A stretch of DNA of 43,510 nucleotides from Bifidobacteriaceae bacterium. Lineage in GTDB: Bacteria > Actinomycetota > Actinomycetes > Actinomycetales > WQXJ01. The notes below the pieces were generated by a model. It was not told the DNA's origin, did no database searches, and saw only the letters and a program-made list of their open reading frames with translations. Made by a program: the position numbers and the translations under genes. This document shows, in pieces, positions 8,013 to 16,034 of the stretch. The first letter of the stretch is position 1. Every line of letters begins with the position of its first letter. The DNA lies in the NCBI GenBank assembly GCA_031267825.1, contig JAIRYJ010000035.1, positions 1 to 43,510 on the forward strand, read 5' to 3'.

Positions 8013-8278
8013 CGAACTCGGGGCGACGAACCGTTGGTTCACTGGTTGGCTGGTCGCGCCGAGCATCGCGATTCCGTCCAACGCCCGGCCCAGCCCAACG
8101 CCCGGCCCGGCCCAGCCCGGCGCCCGGCCCAGCCGAACGGCCAGCCCGGCGCGGTGTTGTTGGCTGGTGCCCGGCGTGTCAGCCTTCGGCTGCGGTCAAG
8201 GCTGGCTAACCTGAGACGTAGCTGTGGTGTTAGTGAACGTGGTCTTCCCCGCTGCCCGGCACCGCGATTCCAATTGCG
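8013..8278. other. rnj-ftsK spacer with GC-rich degenerate repeats
   Basis: There is no gene here. From about 8079 to 8135, three imperfect copies of a CAACGCCCGGCCCAGCC-like unit make a very C-rich tract. After it comes ordinary sequence up to the ftsK start. TAACCT near 8209 is a weak -10 candidate with no matching -35. Nothing else could be supported. Confidence 0.4.
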
Positions 8279-10942
8279 ATGATGAAGGAGGTGGCACCCA
8301 CGTCCCGTAACCGACCGCCCGTACCGGCCCGGCGCCCGCCCGCCCGAGGTGCCGCAACCAGATCCTCAGCGCCAGCGCGGACCGCGTCAACGCGTTCGGC
8401 GCAACCGGCCCGCTCCACGCCACGGGCTCAGCCAACATCAAGTGAGCGGGCCGGGCGGCCCGCCGCCGCACCCCCACCGGAGGACCGGCCTAATCCGGTG
8501 GTACGGGTGATTAAAGGTGCTTGGCTGGGTTTAGCCCACGGTGTCGGGGCTTGTGCCAGGTGGTTCGGCGCCGGTGCCCGGTCTTTGCCGCCGCAACACC
8601 GCCGCGATGGTGGCGCCCTTTTGTTGATCTGTTTAGCCATGGTGGTGGCTGCCCAAAGCTGGTTCGGACTGAGCGGTTTAGCTGGTCAGGCCATCGAATG
8701 GGCCGGTGCTGGATTGGTTGGTGTGCTGTCTTTAGCACTGCCAGTGGTGCTGGTTTTCATGGCGTTGCGGCTGATGCGTCACCCCCAGGAAAGGGACGAT
8801 AACTGGCGCATTTCGATCGGATTCACCGCCCTGATCACAGCTTTAGCGGCGCTGATTCACCTCGGCAAGGACCGGCCCAGTCCATCAGACGGATGGGATG
8901 AGATCCGGGCCGCTGGTGGGGTGATCGGCCTGATTGGAACTCCAGCGGCCGCCTTGCTGACCTACTGGGTGGCAGTGTTCGTGTTCGTGGTGGTGGCGTT
9001 CTTCGGTCTGCTGGTGCTGGCCAAAACCCCAATCAACCGCATCCCGGAACGCCTCCGCCAAGCCATGGCCGCACTTGGCTTGGGTGGTTCGGGCGCTGAA
9101 AGCGTCACCGAGTCCGGTGAAATGGTTGGACCGGATGGTCTACCACCAGGCCGACGGCGTCGGCGTCCACGGCGCCCAGGTCCCGACGAATTGACGGACG
9201 TCATCGCAGCTGAGTTCCCCGACTTCCGTGTTGGGGCTGGTCAAACGGGCCCTGACGGGTCAGACCCGGGGGACGGCATCGTCCCGCTTGAAGGTGAAGA
9301 ACCAGACGGGCAGGATGACGAACCGCTGACCGACCCGCTGCCGCGGGCCCACCGCCCGACGCGACCCCGACCGGTGCTGCCTGGACGCCAAGGCGATTTG
9401 ACGGGTGATGTGCTCTATGAACTGCCGCCACCAGACCTGCTGGCCAAGGACTTGCCAAGGCCGGACCAGTCGGATAGCGCCGGTCATATGGTTGGGGCGT
9501 TGACCGGCGTTTTCCGGGAATTTTCGGTCGACGCAGGGGTGTCTGGTTTTACTTGCGGGCCAACTGTGACACGTTACGAAGTTGAACTCGGGCCGGGTGT
9601 AAAAGTCGAACGAATTATTCAACTGCAACGCAATATCGCTTACGCTGTCGCCAGCCCAGAAATCCGGATCATTTCACCAATTCCGGGCAGGTCCGCTATT
9701 GGTATTGAAATCCCCAACGTTGTCCGGGAAACAGTTCCTTTAGGTGATGTCTTGGCATGCCCAGCGGCCCGGCGTAACCCTCATCCGATGATCGCTGGCC
9801 TGGGTAAGGATGTTGGCGGCGGTTATGTGGTGGCGAACCTCGCCAAAATGCCGCATTTGCTGGTCGCTGGTGCGACCGGTTCAGGTAAATCATCTTTTGT
9901 CAACGCCATGATTGTTTCAATCCTGATGCGGGCCACACCGGAACAGGTCAGAATGGTTTTGATCGACCCGAAACGGGTTGAACTGCCAGTTTATGCCGGT
10001 ATCCCACATCTGATCACGCCGATTATCACTGATCCTAAACGCGCGGCTGAAGCACTCGACTGGGTTGTCCGTGAGATGGACGCGCGTTATGACGATCTGG
10101 AACGTTTCGGCTTGAAACACATTGACGAATTCAATAAGGGTGTGACCAACGGGACGTTGAGAGCCGGGCCTGACGCTAAACGGCCGTTGCGGCCTTACCC
10201 CTACCTTCTGGTAGTGGTTGATGAGCTGGCCGATTTGATGATGGCGGCCCCGCGTGACGTTGAAGGCTCAGTCCAACGCATCACGGCTGTCGCCCGGGCG
10301 GCTGGTATTCATTTGGTGTTGGCCACCCAGCGGCCTTCAGTTGACGTGGTGACTGGTGTGATCAAAGCCAACATTCCGTCCCGTTTAGCTTTCGCGACTA
10401 GTTCACAAATTGATTCGCGTGTTGTGTTGGACCAGCCAGGTGCGGAAAAACTAGTCGGCCAAGGTGACGCGCTATTCCTGCCTTACGGTTCTCCCCGGCC
10501 GATGCGGCTGCAAGGAGCTTGGGTTGGCGAATCAGAGATCCATGCTGTGGTCGCCGCCGTCAAAGCTCAGGGCGAAGCGGAATACCGGCCGGATGTGATT
10601 ACTAAAACGTCACGTCGGCGGGTGGTTGATGATGATATTGGCGATGATCTAGAACTCCTGCTCCGGGCCGCTGAGCTGGTCATAACGACACAGATCGGTT
10701 CCACGGCGATGCTGCAACGCAAACTGCGGGTTGGTTTTTCGCGAGCTGGGCGGCTGATGGACTTGCTTGAAACCAGGGGTGTTGTGGGCCCGACAGAAGG
10801 AGCCAAGGCCCGCCGGGTGTTAGTTCCGCCGGAGGCATTGGACTCCATTTTGGCGTCATTGAATGGTGACGGACCGCCAACGGGCGAGCCATCCAGCGGG
10901 CCGTTGGTGCCACCACCCGAACCGCCAAGTCCTGCCTACTAA
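8279..10942 (+). CDS. ftsK: DNA translocase FtsK
   Basis: FtsK/SpoIIIE pumps chromosomal DNA through the division septum toward dif. The 887-residue product has a basic Pro/Arg-rich N-terminus, four membrane segments (about residues 118-250), a 130-residue charged linker, then the motor. The motor shows Walker A GATGSGKS near residue 530 and Walker B LLVVVDELADLMM near 645. A C-terminal gamma winged helix (GSTAMLQRKLRVGFSRAGRLMDLLE) reads orienting sequences. The linker carries one GGCATCGTCC palindrome. The start is ambiguous: the ATG pair at 8279/8282 lacks a ribosome binding site, while AAGGAGG (8285-8291) ends 8 nt before an ACG at 8300. Confidence 0.94.
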   Translation: MMKEVAPTSRNRPPVPARRPPARGAATRSSAPARTASTRSAQPARSTPRAQPTSSERAGRPAAAPPPEDRPNPVVRVIKGAWLGLAHGVGACARWFGAGARSLPPQHRRDGGALLLICLAMVVAAQSWFGLSGLAGQAIEWAGAGLVGVLSLALPVVLVFMALRLMRHPQERDDNWRISIGFTALITALAALIHLGKDRPSPSDGWDEIRAAGGVIGLIGTPAAALLTYWVAVFVFVVVAFFGLLVLAKTPINRIPERLRQAMAALGLGGSGAESVTESGEMVGPDGLPPGRRRRRPRRPGPDELTDVIAAEFPDFRVGAGQTGPDGSDPGDGIVPLEGEEPDGQDDEPLTDPLPRAHRPTRPRPVLPGRQGDLTGDVLYELPPPDLLAKDLPRPDQSDSAGHMVGALTGVFREFSVDAGVSGFTCGPTVTRYEVELGPGVKVERIIQLQRNIAYAVASPEIRIISPIPGRSAIGIEIPNVVRETVPLGDVLACPAARRNPHPMIAGLGKDVGGGYVVANLAKMPHLLVAGATGSGKSSFVNAMIVSILMRATPEQVRMVLIDPKRVELPVYAGIPHLITPIITDPKRAAEALDWVVREMDARYDDLERFGLKHIDEFNKGVTNGTLRAGPDAKRPLRPYPYLLVVVDELADLMMAAPRDVEGSVQRITAVARAAGIHLVLATQRPSVDVVTGVIKANIPSRLAFATSSQIDSRVVLDQPGAEKLVGQGDALFLPYGSPRPMRLQGAWVGESEIHAVVAAVKAQGEAEYRPDVITKTSRRRVVDDDIGDDLELLLRAAELVITTQIGSTAMLQRKLRVGFSRAGRLMDLLETRGVVGPTEGAKARRVLVPPEALDSILASLNGDGPPTGEPSSGPLVPPPEPPSPAY

Positions 10943-10952
10943 ACTATTCGGC

Positions 10953-12437
10953 GTGACAAGCGATTCGAGGCAGACCGCAGGCGATGCGCCGCCGCTGCTG
11001 AATGTCGCCAATGTTTTGACCGGGGTACGGATCATACTGGTGCCGTTCCTGGTAGTGCTTCTGGTGAATTTTCCAGCCAGTTCAGTGATGTGGCGTTTGA
11101 TCGCGCTGGCGGTTTTTCTGGTGGCCGCCACAACTGATCAGCTTGACGGATACTTGGCCCGCCAGCGTGGCTTAGTTACGGCTTTCGGGAAGATCGCTGA
11201 TCCGATAGCGGATAAGGCACTAACTGGCGCTGCTTTGATCTGTTTGTCTTGGCTGAGTGAGCTGTCATGGTGGGTCACTGGAGTGATTTTGTTCCGCGAG
11301 ATCGGTATTACCGTGCTGCGCATGGTGGTGATCCGCCATCGGGTGATGGCCGCCTCGCAGGGCGGCAAGATCAAGACCGCGACTCAGATTGTCGCCATCT
11401 CGGTTTACTTGTTGCCGCCAGCTTGGACGCATTCGTTCAGTTGGATTGAGTTGGGTGCGGCTGGCTTGATGGTGTTAGCGGTCGCCGCGACGGTCGCCAC
11501 CGGGATTGATTACGTTGTGCAGGCCGTGCCCGTTATTCGGGGTATGCGTCAAAAACCCCCAGTGGCCGATGCCGCCCCGCAACTCCCAGCCGCGCCTCAG
11601 GTTGGTGTGCCACCAGTTAACCCGGTGACCGCTGGGCCGGAGTCGGCGCCCGCTGCCGGTGCGACTGAGCCCGGCATCGAGCCGCCAGCGGCGGCCAGTG
11701 TCGTCCCACCCGGCATCAAGCCGCCAGCGGCGGCCAGTCCGGCCGCCGCTCAGGTCGCTGGTCGGCCGGCCTTGGCCAGTTCTGGGCTGGGCGCCTCCTC
11801 GGGGCCGCGTTCGCGGCCTGTCATTCCCTTCAGGAAGGTGGGGGCAGCGGGAGCTCAGATAGAACCGGATGGTGGACGGGTCGCGCCCAGCCTGACTGGG
11901 GCAGCCTCGCCAACGGTCCCGGCCAGCCCGGTCCCGCCTGCCGCCCGGCCCGGTGCTATACCAGCTAGCCCGGCTCGCCCAGGGGCCCAACTGCCCGCTC
12001 CGCCTCCAGCGGCGGAGGCGGTCAAGCCAACCCGCCCAGTTGACGGTTGGCCAGATCCTCAAGTCCGCCGCCCAGCGGCGCGGCCCAGACCAGAACCGAC
12101 CCCGGCCCGCCGGGCTCCGCAGTGGACGGAGCTTCGCACCGTGATGCGGGCGGCCGAGGCCACCCCAGATTCATCGGCTGGTCAAACATCCCCAACCCAG
12201 CTCCCAAGTGGAGGTTCACCGCCCGCGCCAACCCATCCCGCGCCAGGCCTGACGCCACGCCCGGCTGGTGCTCCTGCCTCTCCTACCCCCGACGCGACAC
12301 AACTTGGCGACGGAACCGGGACGTCGGCATCGGGCAGCGAAACCGCTGGTCAAGATGCCGCATTGGCTGCCGCGCAAGCCAAACTGGCTGAACTGAAAAG
12401 GCGTCTAGGCTGGGACGCCGGACCAGCCGGAAATTAA
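10953..12437 (+). CDS. pgsA: CDP-diacylglycerol--glycerol-3-phosphate phosphatidyltransferase with long C-terminal tail
   Basis: PgsA makes phosphatidylglycerol phosphate from CDP-diacylglycerol and glycerol-3-phosphate at the membrane. The CDP-alcohol phosphatidyltransferase motif D-x2-DG-x2-AR-x8-G-x3-D-x3-D is complete in TTDQLDGYLARQ...GKIADPIADK (about residues 61-88). Membrane helices fill residues 20-195. The GTG at 10953 follows the ftsK stop by 10 bp, and an earlier in-frame start would lie inside ftsK. Oddly, about 290 residues of Pro/Ala/Ser-rich sequence follow the enzyme domain, ending in a charged helix-like segment (AKLAELKRRLGWD). Ordinary PgsA is about 200 residues. The tail's role is unknown; it may be an extramembrane linker with a C-terminal interaction motif. 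Confidence 0.9.
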   Translation: MTSDSRQTAGDAPPLLNVANVLTGVRIILVPFLVVLLVNFPASSVMWRLIALAVFLVAATTDQLDGYLARQRGLVTAFGKIADPIADKALTGAALICLSWLSELSWWVTGVILFREIGITVLRMVVIRHRVMAASQGGKIKTATQIVAISVYLLPPAWTHSFSWIELGAAGLMVLAVAATVATGIDYVVQAVPVIRGMRQKPPVADAAPQLPAAPQVGVPPVNPVTAGPESAPAAGATEPGIEPPAAASVVPPGIKPPAAASPAAAQVAGRPALASSGLGASSGPRSRPVIPFRKVGAAGAQIEPDGGRVAPSLTGAASPTVPASPVPPAARPGAIPASPARPGAQLPAPPPAAEAVKPTRPVDGWPDPQVRRPAARPRPEPTPARRAPQWTELRTVMRAAEATPDSSAGQTSPTQLPSGGSPPAPTHPAPGLTPRPAGAPASPTPDATQLGDGTGTSASGSETAGQDAALAAAQAKLAELKRRLGWDAGPAGN

Positions 12438-12452
12438 GAGGGAGAATAAAAG

Positions 12453-12968
12453 ATGCCGTTCCGCAACATTGGTGGCCTGGACAACGAACAGAGAGCAATC
12501 GCGCTAGTTAACCTCCTGCGTCAACACGGCCTGACCATCGCCACGGCCGAGTCGTTGACAGGTGGGCTGGTCAGCGCGGTAATCGTAGATGTGCCCCGGG
12601 CGTCAGAAGTGCTGCGCGGCGCGGTTGTGGCCTACTCGAATGACGTCAAGCGTGAGGTTCTAGGAGTCGACGGAGACCTACTAGCGGAGCGCGGCGCGAT
12701 CAATGCCGCCACGGCCGGGCAGATGGCAGTCGGTGTGCGCAAACTGATGCGAGCCGATGTTGGAATCGCGACGACTGGTGTGGCCGGCCCCGACCCGGCG
12801 GACGGATCACCACCTGGAACTGCTATCGTTGCCTGTTCATGGGCCAAAGAGGAACCGGCGATCCGGGTTCTCAGGCTCCAAGGTAACCGTGCTGAAGTGC
12901 GTACACAGGTCGTGACCAGGGCGCTTGAGCTGGCTGAAGCAACAATCCGCCAAACCTCGGGAATATAG
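12453..12968 (+). CDS. cinA: CinA-family nicotinamide-nucleotide amidohydrolase
   Basis: A 171-residue stand-alone CinA C-terminal domain (PncC type). It deamidates nicotinamide mononucleotide to nicotinate mononucleotide in NAD recycling. It shows the signature TIATAESLTGGLVSA (catalytic Ser region, about residues 28-42) and GVAGPDPADGSPPGTA. A Shine-Dalgarno GAGGGAGA precedes the ATG at 12453. Its position between pgsA and clgR is the same as in other actinomycetes, and the gap to pgsA is only 15 bp. Confidence 0.92.
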   Translation: MPFRNIGGLDNEQRAIALVNLLRQHGLTIATAESLTGGLVSAVIVDVPRASEVLRGAVVAYSNDVKREVLGVDGDLLAERGAINAATAGQMAVGVRKLMRADVGIATTGVAGPDPADGSPPGTAIVACSWAKEEPAIRVLRLQGNRAEVRTQVVTRALELAEATIRQTSGI

Positions 12969-13127
12969 TGTGCGATAGGGGTGTTTCACCAAGTGATGAG
13001 TAGCCAAGTAATGAAATCTGTATCCACGGCGAACCGGGCCGAGGCGCTAAAGCGGTACCGTTTAAGCAACAACCCACCCGCGGCCCGGCCCTTGCCGACC
13101 GCCCAGCAGGTAAAGGAGGTCAAGAAC

Positions 13128-13424
13128 GTGGCATTATTGCGCAGCGAGCTAGGGCACGTCCTGAGGACCAACCGCCTGCGGCAACAGCGCACACTGCGTG
13201 AAGTCTCGGCCGCTGCCCGGGTCTCACTGGGGTATCTCAGTGAAGTTGAACGCGGGCAGAAAGAAGCCAGCTCCGAGTTGCTGGCCTCAATTTGTGACGC
13301 TCTGCAAATGCCTCTGTGGGCAACCTTACGCGAGGTGTCAGACCGGCTAGCGGCCCAAGAGCCGGGCTGGGTGCCTGATACGGCCGAAGCGTTGTTTGAC
13401 GATCAGTTCGCTGGAGTTAGCTGA
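13128..13424 (+). CDS. clgR: ClgR-type transcriptional regulator of Clp protease genes
   Basis: A 98-residue Cro/C1-type helix-turn-helix protein. [32 protein letters not shown] is nearly the consensus for ClgR, the actinomycete activator of clpP1P2/clpC and other proteolysis genes. The start is the GTG at 13128, placed by AAAGGAGG at 13112-13119; the longer open frame from 12981 has no such site and would add 49 unrelated residues. It lies last in pgsA-cinA-clgR, but 159 bp after cinA, so it may have its own promoter. The palindrome CGCTAAAGCG (13045-13054) upstream resembles a ClgR half-site pair but has one base less spacing than the published box. A good terminator follows. Confidence 0.92.
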   Translation: MALLRSELGHVLRTNRLRQQRTLREVSAAARVSLGYLSEVERGQKEASSELLASICDALQMPLWATLREVSDRLAAQEPGWVPDTAEALFDDQFAGVS

Positions 13425-13461
13425 TCACAGTCTGGCCGCCTCGGGCGGCACGATCCCGCCG

Positions 13462-13503
13462 GGCGGGTGGCGTGAACGGGAACGCCGCCCGCCTTCGCGT
13501 TTT
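13462..13503 (+). terminator. Rho-independent terminator after clgR
   Basis: GGCGGGTGGCGT (13462-13473) pairs with ACGCCGCCCGCC (13482-13493), 12 bp with one G-T wobble and an 8-nt loop. TTCGCGTTTT follows. It ends the dapA-clgR block. Confidence 0.75.
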
Positions 13504-13554
13504 AAGGACCAGGTCCGGCGGGCTAGCCGGGTCCGGCGGGATGCTTAGCTGGGA

Positions 13555-13935
13555 TCACTCATCGGTGAAGGAAACGGCCTCAACGTTGTTGCCGTCAGGG
13601 TCACGCACAAACGCCCCATAATAGGTTGGCCCGTAATCGGGCCATAAGCGTGGCTCGTGCAGAACCTCAGCGCCTTGGCTGAGCGCGGCGCTGAAGAACT
13701 CATCAACCTTGGCCCGCGATTCGGCGGCGAAAGCGATATGAGCTTCGCGGAAGCCTTCTCCGGAGTCGAACAGGCCGATCCAGAACTCAGGCATGTCCGG
13801 CAGTGAGCCGTAGCCAATGGCGTGCGGCGCGAAATCAAGTTGCCGTTTGCCACCCAGCGGAGCCAGCACCGCATCGTAAAAGGCGGCCGATGCTGTTAGG
13901 TCGTTACATTGCAAAGAAATGTGGGAGAGAAGCAT
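13555..13935 (-). CDS. VOC-family (glyoxalase/bleomycin-resistance-like) protein
   Basis: A 126-residue vicinal-oxygen-chelate protein. The first half begins MLLSHISLQCNDLTASAAFYD with the first metal-type His5, and the second half ends AFVRDPDGNNVEAVSF with the typical DPDGNxxE metal glutamate. HIAF in the middle gives another possible ligand. The ATG at 13935 matches the family N-terminus; the upstream part of the frame is unrelated low-quality sequence and is left out. It is in the same direction as nei2, downstream of it. The substrate is unknown. Confidence 0.85.
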   Translation of the reverse strand: MLLSHISLQCNDLTASAAFYDAVLAPLGGKRQLDFAPHAIGYGSLPDMPEFWIGLFDSGEGFREAHIAFAAESRAKVDEFFSAALSQGAEVLHEPRLWPDYGPTYYGAFVRDPDGNNVEAVSFTDE

Positions 13936-14086
13936 GCGGCAATCGTAGTGGCACCGCTGGCGGGAGCGGCTGTCCTCTGGTCCTGTTGCCCTCTGGTCCT
14001 GTTGTCTCCCTGCTGTGTCTTGTCTTCTTGTCTTATTGGCCGCCGGAGGCTTGCCGATTGGCCGCTCTAGCCATAGCACGACCCTG

Positions 14087-14884
14087 TCAGTCTGGTTGGC
14101 AAGTGGGGCAATAGAAGGCGGGCCGGTCAAGTGGCGCCTGCCCCACCCGCATGACGGCGATCGGCGTGCCGCAACGCCTGCAGGGTTGATGGAGCCGCCC
14201 GTGGACCAGACTGGTGCGACCCCGGATCGTCACCCCGGTCGCGGTTGGCGTCCGGGCCGCCGCCGAACGCCGCAGCAGCTGGCGGGCGTGAGCCAGTAAA
14301 CCCGGCACGTCCGGTACGTCTTTAGTCGGCCGGTCTGGCCGGACCCGCCATTCAAACAGCGTCTCAGCCATGTAAATGGTGCCGATTCCAGCGACCACCC
14401 GTTGGTCCAGCAAAGTCGCGCCGATGCCGCGTTGTCCCTGGTCAAGCACGCGTTGGGCGGCTAGGTCAGGGTCGAATTGGTCCGCCATGACGTCCGGTCC
14501 AAGGTGCCCGATCAGGTAAGGCAGGTCGTGTGTCCGTATCAGGTCAGCCATCCCTAGCCGGTGTCCGATGCCGACCCAAGACTCATTCGCCAGCACGGCT
14601 CGCGAGTTCCAGGTTTGGGCACGTGAGGCGGGCCCTGGCCGGCCGTCAACGGCCGGCTCGATCAGCCAGAGCCCATCCATCCGCAGGTGTGAGCGGAAGG
14701 TGTAACCGGAATCAAGCCGCATCAGGACATGCTTGCCGTAGGCCGAGACAGCTTCAACTGTTTGGCCGGTCAGATCAGTTCCGCCCAAGCTGGGCCAGCG
14801 CAATAGGCAGTAGGTGATTCTCCGGCCGGCCAATGCCTGGTTGAGGTGCGCCGCGGCTCTTTTCAGAATGTCGCCTTCTGGCAT
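14087..14884 (-). CDS. nei: Fpg/Nei-family DNA glycosylase, Nei2-like
   Basis: A 265-residue bifunctional DNA glycosylase/AP lyase for oxidised pyrimidines. It begins MPEGDILKRAA, with the catalytic Pro2 (in the mature numbering Pro1) and Glu3. Lys52 or so in AYGKHVLMRL matches the beta-hairpin lysine. The helix-two-turn-helix lies around QRVVAGIGTIYMAETLF. The C-terminal zinc finger CRRCGTPI...FYCPTC has all four cysteines. MPEGD rather than MPELPE points to endonuclease VIII/Nei2 of actinomycetes. Starts at 14884, head to head with the remnant at 15014. Confidence 0.9.
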   Translation of the reverse strand: MPEGDILKRAAAHLNQALAGRRITYCLLRWPSLGGTDLTGQTVEAVSAYGKHVLMRLDSGYTFRSHLRMDGLWLIEPAVDGRPGPASRAQTWNSRAVLANESWVGIGHRLGMADLIRTHDLPYLIGHLGPDVMADQFDPDLAAQRVLDQGQRGIGATLLDQRVVAGIGTIYMAETLFEWRVRPDRPTKDVPDVPGLLAHARQLLRRSAAARTPTATGVTIRGRTSLVHGRLHQPCRRCGTPIAVMRVGQAPLDRPAFYCPTCQPD

Positions 14885-15013
14885 GAACTAGTCTTTGCCT
14901 TTCTGGTGGTTGCCGGGACATCCATTGTCCCGCTTCTAGCTGATGTACCTGGACCGCCGGGCTTGGATCGCCTGGACTGTCCCGGGACCGGTTACCTGCC
15001 GGGACCGCCAAAA

Positions 15014-15511
15014 CTTCGGTCGTTGGCCTGGTCCGGCTACCTGGATGAGATCTTGGGCCGCTTGATTCGGGCCCCCAAACACCATCTGGCCGATCCAGCT
15101 CTGGCCGCCAATCTCTTAGTGGTTGACGCGGCCGCTTTGTTGTCTGGTCCACACCCAGATGGCCCAGTCTTGCCACGTTAGGGGACACTCTTCGGCGCCC
15201 TATTTGAGTCCCTGGTGACGCTTTCCGTCAGGGTATATGCCCAGTCATTAGGGGCGGAGGTGGGCCATCCGCGTACCAGAGACGGTGAACGTGAGGTTGA
15301 TCTGATGGTCACCCGGCCTGATGGTAAGACGGTCGCGATTGAGGTCAAGTCGTCTCCGAACGTCGCGAACGCAGAGACTAAGCACCTCCATTGGTTGCGC
15401 AAGAAACTGGGATCAGATCTGCTTGACGCCGTTGTTGTCAATACTGGCGATACGGCTTACCGCCGGGCCGATTCCATAGCGGTGATCCCAGCCGCCATCC
15501 TGGGGCCGTGA
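15014..15511 (+). pseudogene. Remnant of a DUF4143-type AAA+ ATPase gene
   Basis: The frame encodes LRSLAWSGYLDEILGRLIRAPKHHLADPALAANLL, then a TAG at 15179-15181, then GTLFGALFESLVTLSVRVYAQ in the same frame to a TGA at 15509-15511. This reads through as the C-terminal half of DUF4143 proteins: the conserved K-x-x-x-x-D-x-x-L-A segment, L-F-E-x-L-V, then the PD-(D/E)XK-like EVDLMV...AIEVKS. The N-terminal AAA domain is absent. Two lesions (an internal stop and 5' truncation) make it a pseudogene. The parent family is often found as a scattered, horizontally spread ATPase of unknown role. Confidence 0.8.
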
Positions 15512-15709
15512 AGCCGTCCGGCAGAGTCTAGGTCCGCAGCGAAAAGCCACGGACCCAAGGCAGACTGATTCTGATGGGTCATCGCTTCGTTCCTTTCACG
15601 TGTTTGTAGCCGAAACCCCAAGGTCGTCCGGTGGCCCATCACTCACGCCTGAGCCGACGTCCTTGCCTCAAAACCCCACTTTTCTAAGAGGCACATCCCC
15701 TATCGCTGG

Positions 15710-15826
15710 GTCCGGATGACGGTAATCGGTCAAAGTGGCCCGAAATGGCCAACTGTGACCGGTTTCTGTAGTGGAAAGTGGGCTGGCTGGTGCTAGGTGA
15801 ATCAGAGACAGTCCGTTGAACTGCGG
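15710..15826. repeat. 117-bp direct repeat, copy 1
   Basis: Identical to 15868-15984 at 115 of 117 positions, 158-bp period. It contains a hairpin (15719-15769): ACGGTAATCGGTCAAAG... pairing with ...CTGTGACCGGTTTCTGT around CGAAAT. The outer arms resemble those of the 54-bp palindrome (GTTTCTGT on the right, ACRGNAATYG on the left). Its last bases, CAGTCCGTTGAACTGCGG, recur near 25821. Confidence 0.85.
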
Positions 15827-15867
15827 GTTTACTAATGGGTCGCTGAAGGTGGTGCTTCAGGGTGGGA

Positions 15868-15984
15868 GTCCGGATGACGGTAATCGGTCAAAGTGGCCCG
15901 AAATGGCCAACTGTGACCGGTTTCTGTAGTGGAAAGTGGGCTGGCTGGTGCTGGGTGAATCAGAGACAGTCCGTTGACCTGCGG
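15868..15984. repeat. 117-bp direct repeat, copy 2
   Basis: Second copy of the unit at 15710, ending 51 bp before the stop of lhr. The two differences are A to G in TGCTRGGTGA and A to C in GTTGAMCTG. The hairpin is at 15877-15927. Confidence 0.85.
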
Positions 15985-16034
15985 TTTTACTGCGGGGCCG
16001 CCTTGAAGGAGCTGGCCGGGTTGGGTGCGGGCTG

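Larger units (their letters stand above)
15512..16034. other. 523-bp non-coding region with IS-like and repeat sequence
   Basis: 15512-15700 contains a possible decayed element: on the - strand AAAGGAAC precedes an ATG at 15582 (about 9 nt), opening a 41-codon frame (MTHQNQSALGPWLFAADLD...) that runs into the DUF4143 remnant. GATGGGTC (15571) and GGCCCATC (15633) bracket the leader as an imperfect inverted pair. From 15710 two 117-bp direct repeats fill the rest up to the 3' end of lhr. No gene is supported. Confidence 0.5.

Noticed and set aside
8079-8135. CRISPR-like or iteron array in the rnj-ftsK spacer
   Set aside because: Units are short, contiguous and degenerate with no spacers. It is a simple GC-rich repeat.
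11475-12062. A 195-codon - strand frame opposite the PgsA tail
   Set aside because: High G+C low-complexity DNA leaves all frames open. It shows no domain and no ribosome binding site, and it spans the boundary of the enzyme domain.
12981-13127. N-terminal extension of ClgR by 49 codons
   Set aside because: AAAGGAGG placed before GTG 13128 and the exact family N-terminus ([12 protein letters not shown]) show the later start.
13936-14130. Upstream extension of the VOC protein
   Set aside because: The extra residues are compositionally random, overlap the 3' end of nei2, and the family starts at MLLSHISLQ.
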